Source: CAYOYK01 sp964408185 (GTDB taxonomy: Bacteria > Bacillota > Clostridia > Christensenellales > Aristaeellaceae). Taken from it: 8,473 nt of DNA. The DNA lies in NCBI GenBank assembly GCA_964408185.1, contig CAYOYK010000086.1, forward strand, positions 1-8,473, read 5' to 3'. Position numbers and translations under genes: made by a program. The notes under the pieces were generated by a model. The model was not told the DNA's origin. It made no database searches and saw nothing but the letters and a program-made list of their open reading frames with translations. Below are positions 1-5,898 of the stretch, piece by piece (within the stretch, counting starts at the first letter, position 1; every line of letters starts with the position of its first letter).

Positions 1-29
1 CGTTCCGCGCCGACCAAACCGAGTGGGCC

Positions 30-76
30 GGGGACGAAGTCCCCTCTTACGCGGGCGCTTTAGCGCCCGCCGTCGG
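30..76 (-). repeat. Palindromic intergenic repeat, left-edge copy
   Basis: Two stem-loops in series. GGGGAC-GAA-GTCCCC lies at 30-44. After TCTTAC comes a 20-bp palindrome at 51-70 whose 9-bp arms GCGGGCGCT/AGCGCCCGC flank a TT centre. The block is nearly identical to the reverse complement of the end of the right-edge array (8432-8470), differing mainly at GC versus AA after TCTTAC. It therefore belongs to the same repeat family in inverted orientation. Bases 1-29 show no recognisable feature. Confidence 0.8.
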
Positions 77-369
77 TACGGTGCCCCGACCTGCGGGCCG
101 GGGTTCGTCACTTTTCTTTTCAGCTGAAAAGAAAAGTAACCAAAAGAAACAGCGTGTTTGAGGCCGATCGATGGGCCAGCACGCCCAGCTTGTGTGAGCA
201 GCGATCGCCCAGAAAACTTGCGTGATAGCGTTAGCACGCCTGCGGTGCCCGGCTTGGCCGAACTGCTGCCCTGCGCTTGTTGACTTGTTCCTGTGCAAGG
301 GACGGCATGCAGGCATGGTGGCCCTGCGGGGCCCTCGATTGGCTTGCCGCGCCTGCGGGCGCGGGGGAA
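72..369. repeat. Large inverted repeat, left arm (~300 bp)
   Basis: This arm matches the reverse complement of 658-955 almost end to end, at roughly 90% identity by eye. Matching landmarks are GTACGGTGCCCC near 76, the 28-bp palindrome at 110-137, AGGCCGATCGATGGGCC near 162, GGCATGCAGGCATGGTGGCC near 304, and CGCGCCTGCGGGCGCG at 348-363. It encodes no recognisable protein. The short ORFs crossing it are arginine/proline/alanine-rich and differ in frame between the arms. It may be a dispersed structured repeat or the remnant of a non-autonomous mobile element; no transposase is present. Confidence 0.85.
110..137. repeat. Perfect 28-bp palindrome, left copy
   Basis: Fourteen-base arms beginning ACTTTTCTTTTC meet at a central CAGCTG and are exactly self-complementary. 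The sequence recurs unchanged at 890-917 in the other arm of the large inverted repeat. It could form a long AT-rich hairpin or cruciform, or act as a bidirectional terminator-like structure because both ends are T/A-rich. No protein-binding role can be read from the sequence. Confidence 0.85.
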
Positions 370-376
370 AACGCTA

Positions 377-641
377 TATTGGATTTGCTCCCTAATGTGT
401 TTAGGACGTAGATACCTTGGGGAACGCGGTATTGGATTTGCTCCCCCGCGCGTTTAGGGCATAGTTTCATTGGGGAGCGATGTATTGGCTTTGCCCCCCT
501 GCGTGTCTAGGGCGTAGATTTCATAGGGAACGATGTATTGCCTTTGCTCCTCAGCTTGCCAAGGGCATTGTTCTCTTAGGGAACATGGCATTGCCTTACC
601 CCGTGTGTCTACGGCATTGCGCCCAACATCACGCGGGGTTT
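377..641. repeat. 53-bp tandem repeat, five degenerate copies
   Basis: The phrase TATTGGnTTTGCnCC, or a close variant, starts at 377, 430, 483, 536 and 589, an exact 53-bp period. Each unit continues with a less conserved GTnTAGGGCnTAG-like middle and closes with GGGAACGAT or GGGGAGCGAT. Within a unit, GCTCCCC and GGGGAGC can pair (for example 440-447 with 472-478), which suggests a stem-loop per unit. Because 53 is not divisible by three the frame shifts in every copy, so the array is unlikely to code for a repeated peptide. It fills the spacer between the arms of the large inverted repeat. Confidence 0.85.
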
Positions 642-657
642 GCTTCGTTCCCCCAGT

Positions 658-955
658 TCCCCCCGCGCCCGCAGGCGCGGCAAACCAATCGAGGGCCCCG
701 CAGGGCCACCATGCCTGCATGCCGTCCCTCTCACAGGAACAAGTCAACAGGCGCGGGGCAGCGGTTCGGCCAAGCCGGGCACCGCAGGCGTGCAAACTAT
801 TCCACGCAAGTTTTCTGGGCGATCGCTTGTAGCACAAGTTGGGCGTGCTGGCCCATCGATCGGCCTCAAACACGCTGTTTCTTTTGGTTACTTTTCTTTT
901 CAGCTGAAAAGAAAAGTGACGAACCCCACCCCGCAGGGTGGGGCACCGTGCCTAC
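658..955. repeat. Large inverted repeat, right arm (~300 bp)
   Basis: Reverse-complement partner of 72-369, with the same order of landmarks reversed. These are GCGCCCGCAGGCGC near 665, GGCCACCATGCCTGCATGCC near 704, GGGCGATCGCTT near 818, GGCCCATCGATCGGCCT near 850, and the 28-bp palindrome at 890-917. Arm differences include paired changes that keep the hairpin at 924-943 foldable. No coding capacity is credible here: plus-strand ORFs crossing this arm consist of low-complexity R/A/P residues. Confidence 0.85.
890..917. repeat. Perfect 28-bp palindrome, right copy
   Basis: Exact copy of the palindrome at 110-137, with central CAGCTG and arms of CTTTTCTTTTC type. The flanks are GTT on the left and GAC on the right, the mirror image of the left copy, as expected inside an inverted repeat. 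Confidence 0.85.
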
Positions 956-1050
956 CCCGCCGCGCGGGCGTGCCCCCCGCGCCCGCAGGCGCGGCCCCCC
1001 TGCTGCGGCGCGCCGCGCCGACCGAAGCGCCCGCGGCCCCGCAGGGCCGC
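924..1050 (+). repeat. Cluster of (C)GCA-loop hairpins in GC-rich spacer
   Basis: Three strong hairpins share the loop CGCA. CCCCACCC/GGGTGGGG lies at 924-943, GCGCC/GGCGC at 979-992 and GCGGCCC/GGGCCGC at 1033-1050. The same loop with other stems occurs at 665-678 (GCGCC/GGCGC) and 694-707 (GGCCC/GGGCC). In the left arm of the inverted repeat it appears reverse-complemented, as TGCG, at 84-103, 320-333 and 348-363. Stems differ in sequence but stay paired. No gene is seen in 956-1067. Confidence 0.7.
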
Positions 1051-1067
1051 CCCCCGCGCCGCGCAGG

Positions 1068-1264
1068 CGCGCCAAGCCGCGCCGCAGGCACACAGGCGCG
1101 CCAAGCCGTGCCGCAGGCACACAGCCGCGCCGCGCAGGCGCGCCAAGCCGTGCCGCAGGCACACAGCCGCGCCGCACAGGCGCGCCAAGCCGTGCCGCAG
1201 GCACACAGCCGCGCCGCACAGGCGCGCCAAGCCGTGCCGCAGGCACACAGCCGCGCCGCAGGCG
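1068..1264. repeat. 42-bp tandem repeat array
   Basis: CGCGCCAAGCC starts at 1068, 1097, 1139, 1181 and 1223. The first unit is shortened to 29 bp and the rest have a 42-bp period with near-perfect identity. Each full unit holds GGCGCGCC, the hairpin GTGCC-GCA-GGCAC, and CACAGCCGCGCCGC. A 42-bp period is 14 codons, so all frames stay open on both strands and produce long but artefactual ORFs rich in Ala, Arg, Pro and Gln. There is no start, ribosome binding site or protein family signal to support a gene. Confidence 0.85.
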
Positions 1265-1285
1265 CAACCCCCGCGCCGCAGGCGC

Positions 1286-1312
1286 AAAAGGCCCCGGCCT
1301 TTCGGCCGGGGC
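1286..1312 (-). terminator. Rho-independent terminator of the GRE operon
   Basis: Read on the minus strand, a 9-bp perfect stem GCCCCGGCC/GGCCGGGGC closes a GAAA tetraloop (GNRA type) and is followed by CTTTTG. It lies 24 bp past the stop codon of the glycyl radical enzyme gene. The T-run is short, but stem strength and position make it the natural operon terminator. A smaller CCCC-GCA-GGGG hairpin at 1318-1328 sits between stop codon and terminator. Confidence 0.75.
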
Positions 1313-1335
1313 AAGCACCCCGCAGGGGGCCTCCT

Positions 1336-3525
1336 TTAGGCATCCGCCAGATCCACCATGCGGTCAACCACAAGCTGGCGGAACTCCGGCGACAGCGTGA
1401 TAAAGTAGGCCGTAAAGCCCGTGACGCGCACCACCAGATCGGGGTATAGCTCCGGGTTCTTGTGCGCGGCGCGCACCTTCTTCGCGTCCACGATGTTCAC
1501 GTTGATCAGCGTGCCGCCCTGCGCCAGATGCGTCTTGAGCAGCGCCATCACCTTGTCCACGCCGCCCTCGGCCTGCGTGATGCTGGGGTCCAGCTCCATT
1601 TGGAACGGGCTGGTGTTGCCCATGCCGCACTGCGCGGCTACAATGGCCTCGCTCATGGTGGTCATCGCGCCGTTGGGCACGGAGCCGGGCATGGGGTTCG
1701 CGCCGTGGTTGATGGCGGCGTGCGCGCGGCGGCCGTCCGGGGTCGCGCCGACGATCTTGCCAAACAGGATCGTCTTGCTCCAAGAGAACATGCCGGGGAT
1801 GAAGATTTCGCCCTCCTGCGCTCGCAGGCCGACCACCTTGTCGCTGAACTGCGCGCAGAGCTTTTTGACCCACCGCTCGCCGAGGGAATCCCATTGGCCG
1901 TACTTGGGCGCGGACTTGAGCACCGCCTGTATGTACGCGCCGTTTTCACACTGATAGTCCGTGCGCAGGGCTTCCTCCACCTGCTCCCACGTGAGGCGCT
2001 TTTCCTGCTCCACGCGGCATTCCAGCGCCGCAAAGCTGTCCGCCGCCACGGCGATCCCCGATCCGTCGATGCCGATGTTGTAATACTGCATGCTGTGGTC
2101 GGACGCGTCGCGGCCCTTCTCGATGGGGCCGACGGTCATCAGGTTGAGGAAAAGCTCCGGGTTGTTGCAGTGGTTGAGGCGCAGGTGCATATCGGTCGTC
2201 TCGGCCACAACGCGAAGCACGACGTCCAGATGCTTGGCGTACAGCTCCATCAGGCGGGCCGTGGAGCGCTCGCCGGAGGCGAACATCTCCAGCAGGGCGA
2301 CCTCAAAGACGCGCGCCAGATTGACCTTGATGCTGTCGTTCAGCGGATATTCCACGCCGGGCAGGGCCGTCCAGTTGCAGCCCACCGCGATGCGCCTGCG
2401 GGCCAGCTCCGGCGAGAAGCCCCGCCGCACAAAGCCGTTTACCAGCGATTGATCGCCGGAGAACCGCGGCCAGCCGTTCTTGTGGCGGAAAAGCAGCTCC
2501 ACGCAGCGGCGGAAGAAGTCCTCCGGCAGGCCGTCGTGTACGCGCACGGTCAGGTTGGTCGCCACGTTGAGGCGATCGGCAGCCTCCAAAATCAGCCAAG
2601 ATACGCGGCTGACCATATCGCGGCCGTTCTCGTCCGGGCCGCCCAGCTGATAGTACTTGGTATCGCTCATCAGCAGGCCCGCGATGTAGTAGACCGCGTC
2701 CTCGTCGTCGATGAGGCCGCGCGCGATATCGCGCTCGTAGTAGGGGCGCAGCAGCTCGTCGAGCTGCCCGCCCGCGCCCTCGCGGTTAAAGCTGCGGCCA
2801 AAGATGTTGTACCAGCTGATCATCTGGCAGGCCTCGCGCAGCGTCTGCGGCGGGTCGAGCCGCACGCGTTCGTTGCAGGCCAGCATGTCCAGCAGATTCT
2901 CCTTGAGCAGCGGATCGGTCTCGGCCTCGGCCTTTTGGCGGATGCACTCGATGGTGCGGTCCATCCAGCCGATGCAGGTTTGCATAAACAGCCGCTCGGC
3001 GGCGTAGAACTCGCGCTGCTCCTCGGTTTGGTTGTTGAGCGCCGCGTAGCGCTCAATTTTGTCGCGCAGGCCGCCCCAGCCCAGCGCCAGCGCGATGCGC
3101 ATATCGCCGCACAGGTGGTGCATCTGCCCCAGCCCGTGATCGATGCCGTAGCGGTCGATCAGCTCCTGCCACGGGGATAGATCCCACAGCTCATGCCAGC
3201 GGAGCTTGCGGAATTTTTGCAGGATGCGGTAAAAGTTGCCCGCCATGCTGCTCTGCGGCACCACCACCGGCGGGAAGGTATCCACCATGTCGCGGTAGTT
3301 CTCGCTCCAGCCCCGGTAGCCGTGAAAATCGCCGTTGGGGGTATCCCCCTTGGGCGTCCAGCAGTAATCCTCCGGCGGAACCAGAAAGTGATAGTCGTCC
3401 TCATCCGTATAGCCGAAGCGGGCGACCTTTTTGCGGGTCTCTTCCACCTTGCGGTCGCGCAAAAAATGCAGGCGCTCGGTGTACAGCGCGCGCTTCTGCT
3501 CCAGCGTCAGATCCTTCAATGCCAT
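1336..3525 (-). CDS. Glycyl radical enzyme, PFL-like, substrate unknown
   Basis: A 729-residue member of the pyruvate formate-lyase/glycyl radical superfamily, slightly short for the family (PFL about 760, dehydratases about 780-850). The N-terminal PFL-like barrel holds the active-site cysteine, Cys383, in AVGCNWTALPG. The signature TPDGRRA starts at 595. The C-terminal glycyl radical domain ends in RVTGFTAYF with Gly703 as predicted radical site, 26 residues from the end. The cysteine context is unusual: there is neither the Cys-Cys pair of PFL nor the Cys-x-Glu of dehydratases and decarboxylases, since position +2 is Trp. The enzyme should be cytoplasmic and inactivated by oxygen when radical-bearing. 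ATG at 3525 is chosen because AGGAG lies 8 nt upstream; a GTG at 3534 would start inside that site. The SD sits in the end of the activase gene, whose stop is 5 nt upstream. The family is certain; the reaction is not known. Confidence 0.93.
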   Translation of the reverse strand: MALKDLTLEQKRALYTERLHFLRDRKVEETRKKVARFGYTDEDDYHFLVPPEDYCWTPKGDTPNGDFHGYRGWSENYRDMVDTFPPVVVPQSSMAGNFYRILQKFRKLRWHELWDLSPWQELIDRYGIDHGLGQMHHLCGDMRIALALGWGGLRDKIERYAALNNQTEEQREFYAAERLFMQTCIGWMDRTIECIRQKAEAETDPLLKENLLDMLACNERVRLDPPQTLREACQMISWYNIFGRSFNREGAGGQLDELLRPYYERDIARGLIDDEDAVYYIAGLLMSDTKYYQLGGPDENGRDMVSRVSWLILEAADRLNVATNLTVRVHDGLPEDFFRRCVELLFRHKNGWPRFSGDQSLVNGFVRRGFSPELARRRIAVGCNWTALPGVEYPLNDSIKVNLARVFEVALLEMFASGERSTARLMELYAKHLDVVLRVVAETTDMHLRLNHCNNPELFLNLMTVGPIEKGRDASDHSMQYYNIGIDGSGIAVAADSFAALECRVEQEKRLTWEQVEEALRTDYQCENGAYIQAVLKSAPKYGQWDSLGERWVKKLCAQFSDKVVGLRAQEGEIFIPGMFSWSKTILFGKIVGATPDGRRAHAAINHGANPMPGSVPNGAMTTMSEAIVAAQCGMGNTSPFQMELDPSITQAEGGVDKVMALLKTHLAQGGTLINVNIVDAKKVRAAHKNPELYPDLVVRVTGFTAYFITLSPEFRQLVVDRMVDLADA

Positions 3526-3530
3526 ATCGC

Positions 3531-4346
3531 TCACTCCTGTCCGTACAGCACGGGCTTGCCAAAGCCCTCCGCGGCCTGCGCCAGCGCGCGCAGCTCGTCC
3601 CGTTTGAGGGGCCGGTCGCCCTCGTGCGCGTTGGGCAGCTGCAGCGCCCTGTACTTGCCCTCGCCCAGCGGGTTGAAGTTGAGGAGCTCGTAGGCGGTCA
3701 CGTTGGGCAGCTCGCCCACAAACGCCGCGATGGCGGAGATGTTCTCTTGGGTGGCCGTTACGCCGGGGATCAGCGGCGTGCGCACCAGCGCGGGCTTGCC
3801 CGTGCGCGCCAGCAGGCGCGCGTTCTCCAGCACAGTGCGGTTGCTGATCCCCGTGGCGCGGATGTGCGCCGCGTCGTCCATCAGCTTGATATCAAAGAAC
3901 ACGCGGTCGAGCCACGGCAGCAGCTTTTGCAGCCGCTCAAACGGCAGCGAGAGGTTTGTCTCGACGGCCGTGCCCATGCCGGCCTCCTTGCAGCGCCGCA
4001 GCAGCTCGGCGGCAAAATCCGCCTGCATCAGCGGCTCGCCGCCGGAGAGCGTCACGCCGCCGCCGCTGGCCCGGTAATAGGGCAGATCTGCGGCCAGCTC
4101 GCGGTACACGTCCTCCACGGTCATTTCCCGGCCGATGGTCACGCGCGCGCCGGTGGGGCATTGATCGCAATGCCCGCAATGGATGCACTTTTGTTCGTAG
4201 TAAGCCTTTTGCGGCTCGCGCGCGAGTGTCTCCGGGTTGTGGCACCACTCGCAGCGCATGTTGCAGCCCTTCAGGAACACGGTGGTGCGGATGCCCGCGC
4301 CGTCGTGCAGGCTGAACTTTTGAATGTCGGTGATGATTCCGGTCAT
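3531..4346 (-). CDS. Glycyl radical enzyme activase (radical SAM)
   Basis: A 271-residue radical SAM protein of the PFL-activating enzyme family. It should reductively cleave S-adenosylmethionine and install the glycyl radical on the neighbouring GRE. The start region reads GIITDIQKFSLHDGAGIRTT, typical of the family. The cluster motif CNMRCEWC (Cys28, 32, 35) binds the catalytic 4Fe-4S cluster. GGGVTLSGGEP at 95-105 carries the SAM-binding GGE. An insert absent from E. coli PflA contains Cys54, 57, 60 and 63 (CIHCGHCDQCP), enough for one auxiliary Fe-S cluster, whereas many GRE activases carry two. ATG 4346 is chosen because AGGA lies 11 nt upstream. ATG 4358, overlapping the cupin stop as ATGA, would add MSAS and is equally possible. 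It directly precedes the GRE gene, so the two are almost certainly partners. Confidence 0.93.
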   Translation of the reverse strand: MTGIITDIQKFSLHDGAGIRTTVFLKGCNMRCEWCHNPETLAREPQKAYYEQKCIHCGHCDQCPTGARVTIGREMTVEDVYRELAADLPYYRASGGGVTLSGGEPLMQADFAAELLRRCKEAGMGTAVETNLSLPFERLQKLLPWLDRVFFDIKLMDDAAHIRATGISNRTVLENARLLARTGKPALVRTPLIPGVTATQENISAIAAFVGELPNVTAYELLNFNPLGEGKYRALQLPNAHEGDRPLKRDELRALAQAAEGFGKPVLYGQE

Positions 4347-4354
4347 GCTTGCAC

Positions 4355-4762
4355 TCATCCTTTTGGGTTCCACGCGGGGAGCTGATCCGGCGCGATCGCC
4401 AGCTTGGGGGAGTTTTCCGGGGTGGTATCGTTGTTTTCCGTAATGAGCACGGAGGTGTCGTCCCCCGTCTCGATGGCGTGCCACACGCCCTGACGGACGT
4501 TGTACAGCTTGCAGGGCTCCAGCTCCACGCACTCGATGTGCCCGGCGCGCGTCCCGTCCCCATCGGCGATGTAAAGGGCTGCGCGGCCCTTGAGCAGCGT
4601 GAATGTCTCGTCGGTCAGCAGGTGCCGCTCAAGCTGGGTGATGTTCTCCCGGCGGAAGCGCGCATGGGTGTTGAGAAACGCCACGCGCCACGCGCCAAAG
4701 CGTACCACGGGCAGGTAATTTTCGCCGTTGTGTTCCTTGGTTTGCAGCAGCCGCTCGTCCAT
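4355..4762 (-). CDS. Small single-domain cupin-like protein
   Basis: A 135-residue soluble protein with the look of a single-domain cupin. An N-terminal beta segment (VVRFGAWRVAFLN) is followed by ERHLLTDETFTLLKGRAALYIADG (44-67), resembling cupin motif 1. ELEPCKLYNVRQGVWHAIE (80-98) resembles motif 2 with His95. Candidate metal ligands are His47, Glu52 and His95, fewer than the usual three-His/one-Glu set, so metal binding is uncertain. Possible roles are a sugar isomerase or epimerase, a lyase, or a small binding protein for the pathway intermediate; none can be proved here. ATG 4762 follows GGAGG by 8 nt and lies 26 nt after the preceding dehydrogenase gene. The frame stays open far upstream, but that stretch overlaps the dehydrogenase gene and is a shadow. 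Its place between dehydrogenase and activase genes argues for a metabolic role. Confidence 0.75.
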   Translation of the reverse strand: MDERLLQTKEHNGENYLPVVRFGAWRVAFLNTHARFRRENITQLERHLLTDETFTLLKGRAALYIADGDGTRAGHIECVELEPCKLYNVRQGVWHAIETGDDTSVLITENNDTTPENSPKLAIAPDQLPAWNPKG

Positions 4763-4788
4763 GCGCGCTTCCTCCGTTCGTTGGCCTG

Positions 4789-5898
4789 TCAGCCGATTTG
4801 CCAATGGATGTTGTTTACCAGCTCGGTCTTGCCGCTGTCCGCGGAGCGCAGGCCCGCGTTTAGCACGGCCAGCGCTTGCAGGTTGAACTCCGGCAGGGCT
4901 GTAAAGTGCAGCTCCCCGGTTTCCATGTAGTGCGCGTAGCCGCAGGCCACATCCTTCAGCTCGGCGGGCAGGGGATCGTTGACGATCTCCTCCACGCTGT
5001 GATCCTCGTGGTAGAGCAGCACCTTGCCGGTCTTGTAATCGCCGACGATCGCGCCCTTTGTGCCGTACACGATGGGGGTCTTGAAGGTGTGGTCGAGGGT
5101 CGTCCACGTGCCCTCCAGCACCGCGTACACGCTGGGGAAGCGCACAAACATCGCGCTGTTGTCCTCCGCGTCGCCCATCAGCGTCATGGAGTTGACGCGC
5201 ATGCCCATGGCGGATACGGCGGGCTCGCCGGCGTACCAGCAGCTCAGCACGCTGCCGTAGCAGCAGTAGTCGGCCATCGCGCCGCCGCCGCACTCGTGCT
5301 GGTGCCACCAGGTGCTGGCCTTCTCGGTCTCGGTCATCGGCTCGGCGGTCTGCTCGATCTTGTGCTTTGCGCCGCGGCCCAGCGGGCCGGTGTGGCCCAT
5401 GCGGGTCTTGACCTCGATGACGTCGCCGATGGCGCCGCGGTCGATGAGGGCCTTGACCATCTGCATGCCGGGGTTCCACGTCACGGGCCAGTTGATCATG
5501 AGGAAGGAGCCGTAGGTCTGCGCCGCGCGCACCATGCGCAGCCCGTCGGCGTAGGTGGCGGCCATGGGCTTTTCCACGCACGCGCCGATGCCGCGCTGGG
5601 CGCAAAACTCCACGATCTCCACGTGGTAGCAGTTTTCGCTGTTGATGACGCACAGGTCGGGCTTGAGGGTCTCCAGCATGGCGCGCCAATCGTCGTAGAT
5701 CTTTACGCCAAACTTCTCGCTCACGTAGCGGATGTTCCACTCGCGGGTGTACGGCGCGCCGGGCTTAAGCTCCGGCACGACGGGCCGCGTATCCGCGCAG
5801 CCGATCAGATCGGTTTGGGGATTCTCGGCAAAGTGCCCGGCCACGTCGTTGATGTGAACGTGGGCAAAGCCGACGATGCAGACCTTGTAGGTTTTCAT
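4789..5898 (-). CDS. Gfo/Idh/MocA oxidoreductase, divergent member
   Basis: A 369-residue NAD(P)-dependent sugar dehydrogenase-type protein. The N-terminal Rossmann domain has an unusual first loop, GFAHVHIND (10-18), in place of GxGxxG. Asp36 at the end of the second strand (GCADTRP) favours NAD(H). The family EKP motif is at 109-111, with Lys110 the expected catalytic lysine. In the C-terminal domain GGGAMADYCCYG (204-215) places Asp210 and Tyr214 where classical members have Asp-x-x-x-His; a tyrosine there is known in glucose-fructose oxidoreductase-type members. A 20-residue insert after strand two (about 40-58) and several cysteines are further oddities. Its ATG overlaps the stop of the upstream dehydrogenase gene by 4 bp (ATGA), with GGAGG 10 nt upstream. 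It probably oxidises, or reversibly oxidises and reduces, a sugar-like compound; the substrate is unknown. Confidence 0.9.
   Translation of the reverse strand: MKTYKVCIVGFAHVHINDVAGHFAENPQTDLIGCADTRPVVPELKPGAPYTREWNIRYVSEKFGVKIYDDWRAMLETLKPDLCVINSENCYHVEIVEFCAQRGIGACVEKPMAATYADGLRMVRAAQTYGSFLMINWPVTWNPGMQMVKALIDRGAIGDVIEVKTRMGHTGPLGRGAKHKIEQTAEPMTETEKASTWWHQHECGGGAMADYCCYGSVLSCWYAGEPAVSAMGMRVNSMTLMGDAEDNSAMFVRFPSVYAVLEGTWTTLDHTFKTPIVYGTKGAIVGDYKTGKVLLYHEDHSVEEIVNDPLPAELKDVACGYAHYMETGELHFTALPEFNLQALAVLNAGLRSADSGKTELVNNIHWQIG

Noticed and set aside
377..641. Possible CRISPR array
   Set aside because: The 53-bp units have no constant repeat with unique spacers. The variable half is also recognisably shared between units, and no cas gene is in the window.
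47..873. Short minus-strand ORFs (89, 79 and 139 aa) across the repeat arms
   Set aside because: The two arms give related peptides only in fragments and in different frames, and the 53-bp array breaks frame in every copy. No start signals or known domains.
72..955. Complete insertion sequence
   Set aside because: The paired inverted arms resemble element ends, but no transposase ORF lies between or near them and no target-site duplication is evident.
866..1373. Minus-strand low-complexity ORFs (150, 157 and 120 aa)
   Set aside because: Products of the 14-codon repeat period and high GC; several frames are open at once, as expected for non-coding GC-rich repeats.
480..1400. Long plus-strand ORFs (306 aa here and 269 aa at 640-1449)
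   Set aside because: They run through the inverted repeat and the 42-bp array, are extremely rich in R, A and P, lack a convincing ribosome binding site and protein family, and overlap the end of the real GRE gene and its terminator.
1462..3180. 572-aa plus-strand ORF
   Set aside because: Antisense shadow of the glycyl radical enzyme gene, which has clear active-site motifs.
3526..3534. GTG at 3534 as start of the glycyl radical enzyme
   Set aside because: It overlaps the AGGAG site that is ideally spaced for the ATG at 3525.
4347..4532. N-terminal extension of the activase frame to 4532
   Set aside because: The added residues overlap the cupin gene and have no family resemblance; conserved activase sequence starts at GIITDIQKF.
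4763..5740. N-terminal extension of the cupin frame to 5740
   Set aside because: It is an out-of-frame shadow of the second dehydrogenase gene; the ATG at 4762 has a good ribosome binding site.
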